Assembly (NCBI GenBank): GCA_023411645.1 | Contig: JAEYON010000179.1 | Coordinates: 1 to 7,018, forward strand | Reading direction: 5' to 3' | Origin: Bacillota bacterium | GTDB lineage: Bacteria > Bacillota > Clostridia > Acetivibrionales > DTU013 | DNA: 7,018 nucleotides | Made by a program: the position numbers and the translations under genes | The notes under the pieces: generated by a model | Told to the model about the DNA's origin: nothing | Databases searched by the model: none | The model's input: the letters and a program-made list of their open reading frames with translations, nothing else | Shown: positions 1-6,021 of the stretch, piece by piece | Layout of the letters: each line of letters opens with the position of its first letter | Position numbering within the stretch: the first letter of the stretch is position 1

Positions 1-258
1 ACAATACAGAATGCAATTGAGATGGTATCTTCAGAGAGAGCAAAACTCGGTGCTTACCAGAACAGACTTGAACACACGATCAACAACCTGGGTACTTCCT
101 CTGAAAACCTGACAGCAGCTGAATCCCGTATCCGTGATGTTGACATGGCCAATGAAATGATGGCGTACACCAAAAACAACATCCTCACCCAGGCAGCTAC
201 TGCAATGCTGGCTCAAGCCAATCAGCAGCCTCAGGGCGTTCTGCAGCTGTTACAGTAA
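1..258 (+). CDS. fliC: Flagellin, C-terminal fragment (5' end outside window)
   Basis: This is the last 85 codons of a flagellin gene, open at the left edge of the window and ending with TAA at 256-258. Flagellin is the secreted filament subunit. The fragment is the conserved C-terminal D0/D1 helical region: the segment SSERAKLGAYQNRLEHTINN (fragment residues 10-29), then SENLTAAESRIRDVDMANEM, and the terminal QANQQPQGVLQLLQ. In known flagellins this region packs in the filament core and contacts the chaperone FliS, which is encoded downstream here. An apparent ATG at 22 is an internal methionine (the IEM of the conserved helix), not the start, because the reading frame is open and conserved through base 1. 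The protein ends in Gln where many relatives have Arg, a minor variation. The gene could equally be called hag. It is followed by a strong terminator, so it is probably the last gene of its transcript. Confidence 0.97.
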   Translation, partial: TIQNAIEMVSSERAKLGAYQNRLEHTINNLGTSSENLTAAESRIRDVDMANEMMAYTKNNILTQAATAMLAQANQQPQGVLQLLQ

Positions 259-282
259 TTTATACGCAGACAATGGATTCGG

Positions 283-314
283 AGTCGGGGGAACTTTCCC
301 CCGGCTTTTTCTTT
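283..314 (+). terminator. Intrinsic terminator of the flagellin gene
   Basis: A 9-bp stem AGTCGGGGG (283-291) pairs with CCCCCGGCT (298-306) around a 6-base loop AACTTT, with one T-G wobble (285/304). It is followed by a T-rich run TTTTTCTTT (306-314). This is a textbook Rho-independent terminator 24 bases after the flagellin stop. It suits a very highly expressed gene and should insulate fliB from most flagellin transcription, although some readthrough is possible. Confidence 0.93.
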
Positions 315-331
315 AATAAAATGAAAACAAC

Positions 332-337
332 AGGAGG
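332..337 (+). promoter_or_regulatory. Ribosome binding site of fliB
   Basis: AGGAGG lies 7 bases before the ATG at 345 and fixes the fliB start. The frame is open further upstream, with ATGs at 273 and 321, but the ATG at 273 lies before the flagellin terminator hairpin and its extension would be translated through that hairpin; neither upstream ATG has a comparable ribosome binding site. Confidence 0.88.
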
Positions 338-344
338 CTATGCG

Positions 345-1589
345 ATGTCACAAAATGAGATCAGGATTCTTGCTCCGCAGTATATGGCAAGGTTCACCTG
401 TAAAGGGAGTGAATGCGAGGATACTTGCTGCAAGTTCTGGAGGATAGACATAGATTATGAAACCTATAAGAAATACTTAAAAATCACAGATCCTAAACTA
501 AAATATCTCGTCAAAGAGAACGTAATAAGATACAAAGCAAACTCTGATAAGAACAAGTATGCCTATTTTAAATTAAAGGATGACAAGCACTGCGCCTTTC
601 TTGATGAAGACGGCCTTTGCAGCATACAGAGAAAATACGGGGGCTCATTTTTGTGCAGGGTGTGTCAGACATATCCGCGAAGGCATGTGGGAGTTGATAA
701 CACTCTTGAGAGATCAGGAACCGTCTCGTGCCCGGAAATAGCGAGAGTAATACTTTTTGATGAACACCCTATGGAATTTGATGAATATTTTGAGAAAACC
801 GGGGATCGTATTTCTACCGAGCTCAATGTGACAACATCTGACGAAAGTATTTCGGGAAGACCTTTGCTAAGGTTTTTGTGGCCGATAAGAGAGGTTTGCA
901 TTGATATTGTGCAAAACAGGTCTTATTCGATAAGTGAACGGCTAATACTTCTTGGATTGTTTGCAAACAAACTGGAGATATTGAAGAGTGAAGGAAATTG
1001 GGATGCATTACGGCAGCATATTAACATATATGGCAATATAAGTAAAAATGAAAATAATAATCCTATACTTGATAAAATTCCTTCGGATGGATTCCTGCAA
1101 TTTAAGATGATTATGGAGATGCTCGTATTACGGTTGAGATTTGCCGACATATCTGATTCTTTCAAGAACATACTGAAGGAATTCAAGGATGGTATCGGAT
1201 ATTTTGATGGGATTACAATTCAACAGGCATTTTCCAACTTTGTTGAAATAAAAGCGGAGTATGGTAATAGTTTTGATGAGCAATTTCCGCAAGTATTTGA
1301 GAACTATTGTGTTAATTATATATTTTCCAAGGTTTTCCCCATATATCCCTCGACTAACCCGCTGGAGAACTTTATCCGCCTCGCTATGGAATACGCAATA
1401 ATGAGAATGTTTCTTATCGGAGTGGGAGCTTATCATCAAAAATATGACCAAGCAATCGTTCAGAAGGTTTTTTCAGGCATTTCTCTGACAATAGAACACA
1501 ATTCTCATTTTATGGATTTTATGGTTGAGTCAATAAAAAATCTGCAGGGGGATAAACTTGCATTTGTTACTGTCTTAGTTCAAGGCTAG
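345..1589 (+). CDS. fliB: FliB-family flagellin lysine N-methylase
   Basis: This 414-residue protein is recognised as FliB, the enzyme that in Salmonella methylates lysine side chains of flagellin; the Salmonella protein is reported to need an Fe-S cluster and S-adenosylmethionine. The N-terminal cysteine module is clear: Cys19, Cys24, Cys28 and Cys29 in FTCKGSECEDTCCKFW (residues 17-32), then Cys83, Cys92, Cys104 and Cys107 in HCAFLDEDGLC and SFLCRVCQTYPRR, and Cys129 in VSCPEIA. This matches the CxxxxCxxxCC and GLCxIQ...CxxYPR pattern of the family. The C-terminal two thirds are helical-looking and weakly conserved, as usual. No signal peptide or membrane segment is seen, so it should act in the cytoplasm before flagellin export. 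The start at 345 is set by the AGGAGG site. It sits directly behind flagellin, its likely substrate. No clear promoter of its own is visible in the 86-base gap. Family assignment is strong; methylase activity and lysine targets are inferred. Confidence 0.9.
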   Translation: MSQNEIRILAPQYMARFTCKGSECEDTCCKFWRIDIDYETYKKYLKITDPKLKYLVKENVIRYKANSDKNKYAYFKLKDDKHCAFLDEDGLCSIQRKYGGSFLCRVCQTYPRRHVGVDNTLERSGTVSCPEIARVILFDEHPMEFDEYFEKTGDRISTELNVTTSDESISGRPLLRFLWPIREVCIDIVQNRSYSISERLILLGLFANKLEILKSEGNWDALRQHINIYGNISKNENNNPILDKIPSDGFLQFKMIMEMLVLRLRFADISDSFKNILKEFKDGIGYFDGITIQQAFSNFVEIKAEYGNSFDEQFPQVFENYCVNYIFSKVFPIYPSTNPLENFIRLAMEYAIMRMFLIGVGAYHQKYDQAIVQKVFSGISLTIEHNSHFMDFMVESIKNLQGDKLAFVTVLVQG

Positions 1590-1591
1590 TT

Positions 1592-1625
1592 TAATTAAGT
1601 TTAATATAAACTTATTTAGTTTTTT
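1592..1625. repeat. AT-rich inverted repeat after fliB, overlapping the flaG promoter
   Basis: TAAGTTTA (1596-1603) and TAAACTTA (1607-1614) are perfect 8-bp inverted arms around the 3-base loop ATA. Beyond a single T-T mismatch (1595/1615) three more pairs form (1592-1594 with 1616-1618). A run of six T follows at 1620-1625. The stem has only one G-C pair, so as an RNA hairpin it would be a weak terminator for fliB. The right arm contains the TAAA (1607-1610) of the sigma-28 -35 element, so it could instead be a protein-binding site. Function is uncertain. Confidence 0.5.
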
Positions 1626-1633
1626 GACGATAT
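1607..1633 (+). promoter_or_regulatory. Sigma-28 (SigD/FliA) promoter of flaG-fliD-fliS
   Basis: TAAA at 1607-1610, a 15-base spacer, and GACGATAT at 1626-1633 match the SigD consensus TAAA-N15-GCCGATAT in all but one base. Transcription would start near 1640, about 40 bases before the flaG start. The position, directly ahead of a class of genes (flaG, fliD, fliS) that is commonly sigma-28 dependent, supports it. A sigma-A reading (TTGACG at 1624-1629) lacks a good -10 at the right distance. Confidence 0.82.
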
Positions 1634-1660
1634 TATATATAGATATTTATGTTCTTTTTC

Positions 1661-1673
1661 ACGGATGGAGGGA
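1661..1673 (+). promoter_or_regulatory. flaG ribosome binding site with three chained ANGGA motifs
   Basis: GGAGGG (1667-1672) lies 7 bases before the ATG at 1680 and decides the flaG start. The same stretch reads ACGGA, ATGGA and AGGGA (1661-1665, 1665-1669, 1669-1673), three overlapping copies of the ANGGA core bound by CsrA in other bacteria. The ribosome binding site is secure; the CsrA reading is only a suggestion. Confidence 0.8.
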
Positions 1674-1679
1674 TTCAGT

Positions 1680-2075
1680 ATGAGAATTGATGGCACGGAG
1701 GCCATTTCCTTTGTTTCACCAATACATAACAGCGCTGATATACCTGTAACCAGAGTCAATGCTGACAGAGCTGTTGCCGGTGCCGGTAGTAAGCCGACGC
1801 AATTCGGTTCACCCGATCTAAATGAATTTGAAAGAAATGTGCTTCCTATTTCGGAGCAGGTTGTTTCTGACGCACTGGAAAAAGTGAATAAATTATTGGC
1901 AGGATCCAGCAGAAAGTTTGATATTTCTGTACACGAAGAGACAAATGAAATCATGGTAAAAGTGATTGATTCAGAGACAAACAAAGTAATTAGAGAAATC
2001 CCACCGGAGAAAATACTTGACATGGTTGCAAAGCTGTGGGAATTAGCCGGTTTATTTGTGGATGAGAGAAGGTGA
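1680..2075 (+). CDS. flaG: FlaG family flagellar protein
   Basis: This 131-residue protein has the FlaG layout: a variable, low-conservation N-terminal half (residues 1-50), a helical segment (NVLPISEQVVSDALEKVNKL, about 53-72), and the diagnostic C-terminal domain FDISVHEETNEIMVKVIDSE followed by KVIREIPPEKILDMVAKLWE and LAGLFVDERR (about 80-131). FlaG proteins have been linked to filament length control, but their mechanism is not settled. The start at 1680 is chosen over an in-frame ATG at 1665 because the upstream ATG overlaps the GGAGGG ribosome binding site. It is the first gene after the sigma-28 promoter and its stop TGA (2073-2075) lies inside the fliD ribosome binding site, 4 bases before the fliD start, so the two are probably translationally coupled. 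No signal peptide or membrane segment. Confidence 0.93.
   Translation: MRIDGTEAISFVSPIHNSADIPVTRVNADRAVAGAGSKPTQFGSPDLNEFERNVLPISEQVVSDALEKVNKLLAGSSRKFDISVHEETNEIMVKVIDSETNKVIREIPPEKILDMVAKLWELAGLFVDERR
2069..2075 (+). promoter_or_regulatory. fliD ribosome binding site overlapping the flaG stop
   Basis: AAGGTGA (2069-2075) contains the flaG stop codon TGA and sits 4 bases before the ATG at 2080. It selects the start giving MAINSLNLMN over the in-frame ATGs at 2056 and 2062, which lie inside flaG. The overlap suggests ribosomes ending flaG re-initiate on fliD. Confidence 0.75.
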
Positions 2076-2079
2076 GTAT

Positions 2080-4014
2080 ATGGCGATTAATAGCTTGAAC
2101 TTAATGAACTCAAGAATGCGCTTGACAGGCCTTGGAGGAAGCGGTCTTGATACTGATACTATTGTAAAACAATTGATGGATGCTGAAAGAATACCTTTGA
2201 CCAGGTTACTACAGAAAAAACAGGCAGCCGAGTGGAAGCAGGAGGCCTACAGGGATATAACAAATAAGCTGAGAGAATTAAAGGACACTTATTTCAATCT
2301 GGCTAAACCCGCCAGCAATCTGATGTCAACCGGAAGCTTCCAAAAGTATATCGGAACATCAAGTGACAGCAAATATGTTACCGTTTCAGGAAGCAGCAAC
2401 TCTGTAGCAGGTTCTCATACAGTAACTGTTTTAAATCTGGCCACATCAGGTAAGGCTGTCAGCTCAAAGGGTGTGACCGGCGCGCTTCAAGGCGGAGTCG
2501 TCAGCGATTTTAATCTTTCAGGAAAAACAATCAGCATAACACTGGATGGTGTAACAAGAAAAATTTCCCTTGACAATTATAACAGCCTTGGAGACGACAT
2601 TGTTACGAAAGCCGGAACCGGACTGCAGGATTTGGTAGATAAAGCCTTCGGAGCCGGTAAGATTGTTGTAAGTTATAATGATACCACTGACAGGATTTCA
2701 TTTGATACGGCCAATGGCGCCAGCAGGTTGACCCTTTCCGAAGATTCATCAAATGACGGCCTTGCTGCTCTCGGGTTTAATTCCGGTGCAACAAACAGGA
2801 TCGACACAGGGAGATCACTTGAAAGCCTGAGCACCTATTTTGCTAATGGCCTGACGTTTAACGCAGAGGGAAAACTGAAATTCACCATTAATTCAAAAGA
2901 ATTTACGTTTGACAAGTCTGTCTCTTTGTCAAGCATGATGAATACAATTAATGCAGATGCTGACGCAAAGGTAAACATTAATTATGACGAAGTATCGGAT
3001 AAATTTGTAATTACAGCAAAGCAGCAGGGCTATGGCAACAACATTAACATCGGCGCAGATCAGGAAGGAAACTTTTTCGGTGCGGGTGGGGCTTCCGGAA
3101 TTCTTACGGGCAATGCTACTACAGAGAATGGAGTAGATGCTGCTGCAATCATTGACGGACAGCGTGTAACCAGGAGCAGCAACACCTTTACGTTGAACGG
3201 AGTGACCTATACACTGGTAAAAGCCCATGCTAATCCTGCGACAGATAGTGAGACTGTATCTCTTACAGCAGATACGCAAAAGATTTTTGACAATATAAAA
3301 AGCTTTGTAGATAAATATAATGATTTAATTTCTTATATCAACACAAAGCTGACAGAAAAGTATGACAGGAATTATCAGCCTCTGACAGATGAGCAAAAGG
3401 AGGGAATGTCAGAGGAGGAAATCAAGAAGTGGGAGAGTAAGGCTAAAACCGGCTTGCTGAAGAACGATCCCATACTCGAGAGCATTGTATACAACATGAG
3501 AAAAGCTTTGTCCGACCCTATTTCAGGTTTATCGGCAGATCTCTCCAGCATTGGAATTAAAACGGGCAACTATAGTGAAAAAGGAAAGTTGACCATTGAT
3601 GAGGATAAGCTTAAAGCTGCTATAGAAAATAACCCGGATATTGTCTCCGATTTGTTTACAAAGAGATCCGGCATTGACTACAGCAGCAGCAATTCTGCAT
3701 CACAACGGGCTGAAAGATACTCAAATCAGGGATTTGCACATAGGATATCTGATATTCTTAATGATAATATCAGAACTGTCGGCGGAAAAGGTGTGCTGCT
3801 TCAAAAGGCCGGGATGGAAGGGGACGCTACCCAATATGACAACATACTTTTCAAACAGATCGACGAGTATGATGATGATATTGATGCCCTGACGCAGAAG
3901 CTAATAGCTAAGGAAGATGCCTATTATGCGAAGTTTTCGGCACTTGAAGAATATATCTACCAGATGAGCGTACAAAGTGATTGGATTTATTCTCAATTCA
4001 CCAGTTCAAAATAA
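2080..4014 (+). CDS. fliD: Flagellar filament cap protein FliD (HAP2)
   Basis: This 644-residue protein is the filament cap, exported and assembled at the filament tip, where it folds incoming flagellin. The N-terminal FliD domain is plain: LTGLGGSGLDTDTIVKQLMD then AERIPLTRLLQKKQAAEWKQ (about 15-54). A variable, Ser/Thr/Gly-rich middle region follows (about 90-390), the part usually exposed and antigenic. The C-terminal FliD domain starts near residue 400 (IFDNIKSFVDKYNDLISYIN) and contains YQPLTDEQKEGMSEEEIKKW and AKTGLLKNDPILESI, typical of Bacillota FliD, then DLSSIGIKTG and GKLTIDEDKLKAAIENNPDI. The end is a helical, coiled-coil-like tail. The length is within the larger range of the family. 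The reading frame is intact. It is the second gene of the flaG operon; FliS follows after 58 bases, with no convincing promoter or terminator between. Confidence 0.97.
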   Translation: MAINSLNLMNSRMRLTGLGGSGLDTDTIVKQLMDAERIPLTRLLQKKQAAEWKQEAYRDITNKLRELKDTYFNLAKPASNLMSTGSFQKYIGTSSDSKYVTVSGSSNSVAGSHTVTVLNLATSGKAVSSKGVTGALQGGVVSDFNLSGKTISITLDGVTRKISLDNYNSLGDDIVTKAGTGLQDLVDKAFGAGKIVVSYNDTTDRISFDTANGASRLTLSEDSSNDGLAALGFNSGATNRIDTGRSLESLSTYFANGLTFNAEGKLKFTINSKEFTFDKSVSLSSMMNTINADADAKVNINYDEVSDKFVITAKQQGYGNNINIGADQEGNFFGAGGASGILTGNATTENGVDAAAIIDGQRVTRSSNTFTLNGVTYTLVKAHANPATDSETVSLTADTQKIFDNIKSFVDKYNDLISYINTKLTEKYDRNYQPLTDEQKEGMSEEEIKKWESKAKTGLLKNDPILESIVYNMRKALSDPISGLSADLSSIGIKTGNYSEKGKLTIDEDKLKAAIENNPDIVSDLFTKRSGIDYSSSNSASQRAERYSNQGFAHRISDILNDNIRTVGGKGVLLQKAGMEGDATQYDNILFKQIDEYDDDIDALTQKLIAKEDAYYAKFSALEEYIYQMSVQSDWIYSQFTSSK

Positions 4015-4061
4015 GACAAAGATGATTATTGGAATAAACCTGTAAAATTAAATTTTGTTTT

Positions 4062-4066
4062 GGAGG
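4062..4066 (+). promoter_or_regulatory. Ribosome binding site of fliS
   Basis: GGAGG lies 6 bases before the ATG at 4073 and selects that start (MALNKAYNQY) over an in-frame ATG at 4055, which precedes the site and would add six unconserved residues. Confidence 0.87.
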
Positions 4067-4072
4067 CAATCT

Positions 4073-4477
4073 ATGGCGCTGAATAAAGCATATAACCAAT
4101 ATAAGGAAAACTCAATCTTTACTGCTACACCTGAGGAATTGACGCTGATGTTATATAATGGGCTGGTAAAGTCTATAATGCAGGCACAAAACAGTATTGA
4201 ACACAATGAAGTCGAAAAGGCGTACAATTCATTGGTGCGTGCCCAGGATATTCTACAGTATTTCCGGAACACACTGGATATGAAATATGATCTTTCAGAA
4301 GGCCTGGACGCTTTATATGAATATATGTTCAGAAGGCTTGTGGAAGCAAATATAGGGAAGGATCAGGCGATTATCAACGAAATCCTCGGGATGGCCAAGG
4401 AGCTTCGCGATACATGGGCTCAGGCAATGAAGCTTGCAAAACACCCACAAAAGCCGCATCTGATAACACAGGAGTAG
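4073..4477 (+). CDS. fliS: Flagellin export chaperone FliS
   Basis: This 134-residue protein has the length and motifs of FliS, the cytoplasmic helical-bundle chaperone that binds the flagellin C-terminus and prevents early polymerisation. Visible hallmarks are AYNQYKENSIFTATPEELTL (about 6-25) and MLYNGLVK (26-33), the RAQDILQYFRNTLD segment (56-69), DALYEYMFRRLVEANIGKDQ (79-98) and the terminal ELRDTWAQAM (110-119). There is no signal peptide or membrane segment. It follows fliD in the usual Bacillota order fliD-fliS. The downstream gene starts 3 bases after its stop, and that gene's ribosome binding site lies within the last fliS codons, which suggests coupled translation. Confidence 0.97.
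   Translation: MALNKAYNQYKENSIFTATPEELTLMLYNGLVKSIMQAQNSIEHNEVEKAYNSLVRAQDILQYFRNTLDMKYDLSEGLDALYEYMFRRLVEANIGKDQAIINEILGMAKELRDTWAQAMKLAKHPQKPHLITQE
4470..4474 (+). promoter_or_regulatory. Ribosome binding site of the FliT/FlgN-like gene
   Basis: AGGAG in the last fliS codons lies 6 bases before the ATG at 4481. A second GGAG (4477-4480) directly abuts the ATG and is too close to act, so the upstream copy is the likely site. Confidence 0.72.
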
Positions 4478-4480
4478 GAG

Positions 4481-4981
4481 ATGAATACTTCGCCGGAGAA
4501 ATATATTGAAAGATTGAATGAGCTTTTACTTAAGAAAAAGGCTCTGTTTAGTGAAATATTAGAGCTGACAAATGCCCAAACGGGAGTAATTACCGAAGAT
4601 GGGCTGGACAGCTTAAATGAGCTGATTAATAAGAAGCAGCAAAAGATTGATAATATTGACAAGCTGAATGAGGAATTTGAGATCTATTATTCCAGGTTCA
4701 AAGCTGTATTGGGTATATCTAATCTGGAGCAGCTTGATACAGCCGGGCTTGGTGAGGCAGCTTTAACAGGCGCAAAGCGGCTGAAGGCTTTGACTGCGGA
4801 AATAACGGATGTGATCACGCAGATCAGTGAAATAGAAAAAGTGAACAGCAAAAAAAGCAACGATTTGCGAGAACAGCTTGGTAAAGAGATAAAAAGAATC
4901 AATCAGGGTAAAAAGGTAAACAATGCGTATAATCCGGAACCGTTTAACACACCTTCTTATTTTCTGGACAAGAAAAAATAG
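4481..4981 (+). CDS. Putative FliT/FlgN-like flagellar export chaperone
   Basis: This 166-residue protein is acidic-basic mixed and almost wholly helical, with coiled-coil-like heptads. Residues 5-32 (EKYIERLNELLLKKKALFSE onward) and 42-70 (LDSLNELINKKQQKIDNIDK onward) form two long amphipathic helices. A shorter break around 78-95 follows, then another long helix (about 97-143). The tail GKKVNNAYNPEPF...PSYFLDKKK (143-166) resembles the C-terminal Tyr...FxDKK ending seen in Bacillota FlgN/FliT-type proteins. Such proteins are cytoplasmic chaperones for FliD or for hook-associated proteins FlgK/FlgL. The place directly after fliS is where fliT sits in many flagellar operons, including Bacillus. 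There is no signal peptide, cysteine or membrane segment. Sequence alone does not tell FliT from FlgN, so no symbol is given; a general coiled-coil flagellar protein remains possible. It is the last gene of the flaG operon and converges on the hydrolase gene 24 bases away. Confidence 0.7.
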   Translation: MNTSPEKYIERLNELLLKKKALFSEILELTNAQTGVITEDGLDSLNELINKKQQKIDNIDKLNEEFEIYYSRFKAVLGISNLEQLDTAGLGEAALTGAKRLKALTAEITDVITQISEIEKVNSKKSNDLREQLGKEIKRINQGKKVNNAYNPEPFNTPSYFLDKKK

Positions 4982-5005
4982 AACACGGTTGTCTCAGGAT
5001 TTTTA

Positions 5006-5962
5006 TCACTCCTCCTCGGGGTATACTTTTTCAAGAAAGGCGAATACTTTACTCAGGTATTCGTCTTTATTTTGTGTGAAACCGTCAGCATGCCCATCGC
5101 CCTCTCTCTGCCAGAATTCGGCTCCGGAGGAATTGAGCGCCGAGTATTTCTGAAATAGTTCAATACTGTTCACCACCGGGATCAGCGGGTCATCTTTTGA
5201 GTGAATGAGCATCAGGTGAGGAGGATTTTCGGCTGTCAGCGCATTTAAAGGGCTGGCGTTTGCAGTGTCTATGCTGCCCGTAATTTCGATGCCAAGGGTT
5301 ATGGTCCTGTTGAATGGAAATGCCGGCATATGAGTCCATTGGTCGAGGCTTGCCAGGAAGTAGGTATGCAGATCTGAATATGGGCTGTCGGCAATAACCG
5401 CATCAACCTTGCTGCTTTCAGCGGCTGCAAGAATAGCGGCTGACGCACCCGTGGAAAAGCCCATAAGCGTAATGTGTTCTGCTCCCTGTGAACTTACATA
5501 TTTTATGGCGGCTTTGACATCTTCCTTTTCATTATATCCGAAGGTACAATCCTTGCCGCCGGATTCTCCCGAGTTTCTCAAATCAAAGGCAAACACACTG
5601 TATCCCTTGTTTAAAAATACCTTTATCAAATCCACCGTCTCAATGCCGAACTGGAGTCTGTTGCTTCCATAAGAGTGCACCATGACAACTGCCTTGTTGC
5701 TATTTTTAGACTGAAAAAACCAACCCTTCAGAATGATCTTGCTGTCGGTTCCCTTAAAACTAATATCTCTGTATTCGGGTACTATATTAGAAGAAAAAGT
5801 ATCGAGCGGCTTTTTATCAGGATGAAGAAGTCCCCAGCTCTTGTATCCTGATAGAACTACAATCGCTACTACAGCGAGAAAAAGCAAAACGACAAAGGTC
5901 AGCACGATTTTTCTTGTCCTGTGCGTTTTTTTGACCGCATATGTTACTCCGCTTATCCTCAT
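5006..5962 (-). CDS. Membrane-anchored alpha/beta hydrolase
   Basis: This 318-residue protein begins with a basic stretch (KKTHRTRK, 11-18) and one hydrophobic segment (about 19-38, rich in Val, Leu and Ala), so it is probably anchored with its catalytic domain outside the cell. The alpha/beta hydrolase core is complete: an oxyanion-loop motif HSYGSNR (96-102), FDLRNSGESGG (126-136), the nucleophile elbow G-F-S-T-G with Ser170, the likely acid Asp258 in HSKDDPLIP, and the likely base His291 in GDGHADGF. These features place it with the serine aminopeptidase/BAAT-like esterases of Bacillota (similar in layout to YqkD-type proteins). The substrate is unknown; it may be an esterase, lipase or peptidase. 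The start at 5962 is supported by AGGGGAGG 8 bases upstream. It is transcribed on its own, divergently from the radical SAM gene and convergently with the flagellar operon. Nothing links it to motility. Confidence 0.9.
   Translation of the reverse strand: MRISGVTYAVKKTHRTRKIVLTFVVLLFLAVVAIVVLSGYKSWGLLHPDKKPLDTFSSNIVPEYRDISFKGTDSKIILKGWFFQSKNSNKAVVMVHSYGSNRLQFGIETVDLIKVFLNKGYSVFAFDLRNSGESGGKDCTFGYNEKEDVKAAIKYVSSQGAEHITLMGFSTGASAAILAAAESSKVDAVIADSPYSDLHTYFLASLDQWTHMPAFPFNRTITLGIEITGSIDTANASPLNALTAENPPHLMLIHSKDDPLIPVVNSIELFQKYSALNSSGAEFWQREGDGHADGFTQNKDEYLSKVFAFLEKVYPEEE
5036..5072 (+). terminator. Candidate terminator of the flaG-fliD-fliS operon, inside the convergent hydrolase gene
   Basis: AAAGGCGAATAC (5036-5047) pairs with GTATTCGTCTTT (5057-5068), a 12-bp stem with one G-T wobble (5040/5064) and a 9-base loop. 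ATTTTG follows, so the plus-strand RNA has a hairpin ending in a U-rich run. It lies 54 bases after the last operon stop. The 24-base gap between the convergent genes holds no better hairpin. On the minus strand the hairpin is not followed by a U run and lies before the hydrolase stop, so it should act only on plus-strand transcripts. Confidence 0.55.
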
Positions 5963-5970
5963 TTCGCAAT

Positions 5971-5978
5971 CCTCCCCT
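5971..5978 (-). promoter_or_regulatory. Ribosome binding site of the alpha/beta hydrolase gene
   Basis: Read on the minus strand, AGGGGAGG lies 8 bases before the ATG at 5962. It is the only good site near the N-terminus and fixes the start. Confidence 0.85.
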
Positions 5979-5992
5979 GCTTTGGCACTGTA

Positions 5993-6021
5993 TTGACACT
6001 GACAGCGATTAACCTTATTAT
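5993..6021 (+). promoter_or_regulatory. Sigma-A-type promoter of the radical SAM gene
   Basis: TTGACA (5993-5998, perfect -35), a 17-base spacer, and TATTAT (6016-6021, one mismatch from TATAAT). Transcription would start near 6028, about 30 bases before the ATG at 6058. A CACTG direct repeat (5986-5990 and 5997-6001), offset by 11 bases, flanks the -35 and might be a regulator site, though it is short. The -10 overlaps the opposite-strand -10 by five bases. Confidence 0.72.

Noticed and set aside
868..888. TAAGGTTT (868-875) and a perfect GCCGATAA (881-888) inside fliB, resembling a sigma-28 promoter
   Set aside because: Only 5 bases separate the two elements where 11 are needed, and no TAAA lies 15 bases before the -10. 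It encodes ordinary fliB residues (LWPIRE), so it is taken as chance.
1616..2023. Minus-strand open frame of 135 codons opposite flaG
   Set aside because: It is antisense to a well-conserved flaG with intact frame and includes the promoter region; the product matches nothing I recognise and no ribosome binding site was noted.
2929..3279. Minus-strand open frame of 116 codons opposite fliD
   Set aside because: It is cysteine- and isoleucine-rich shadow sequence opposite the conserved fliD frame, typical of antisense reading.
3641..3892. Plus-strand open frame of 83 codons inside fliD in another frame
   Set aside because: It overlaps the conserved FliD C-terminal domain fully and has no recognisable product.
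4015..4072. Possible promoter or terminator between fliD and fliS (AAAATTAAATTTT at 4044-4056)
   Set aside because: The palindrome is AT-only with almost no loop, and no -35 element sits at the right distance from TAAAAT (4043-4048). fliS is best read as part of the flaG-fliD transcript.
4968..4993. GACAA...TTGTC inverted repeat across the end of the FliT/FlgN-like gene
   Set aside because: The stem is only 5 bp with a 16-base loop, far weaker than the hairpin at 5036-5068.
5409..5672. Plus-strand open frame of 87 codons opposite the hydrolase
   Set aside because: It is antisense to the catalytic core of the hydrolase, including the Ser170 elbow, and has no recognisable product.
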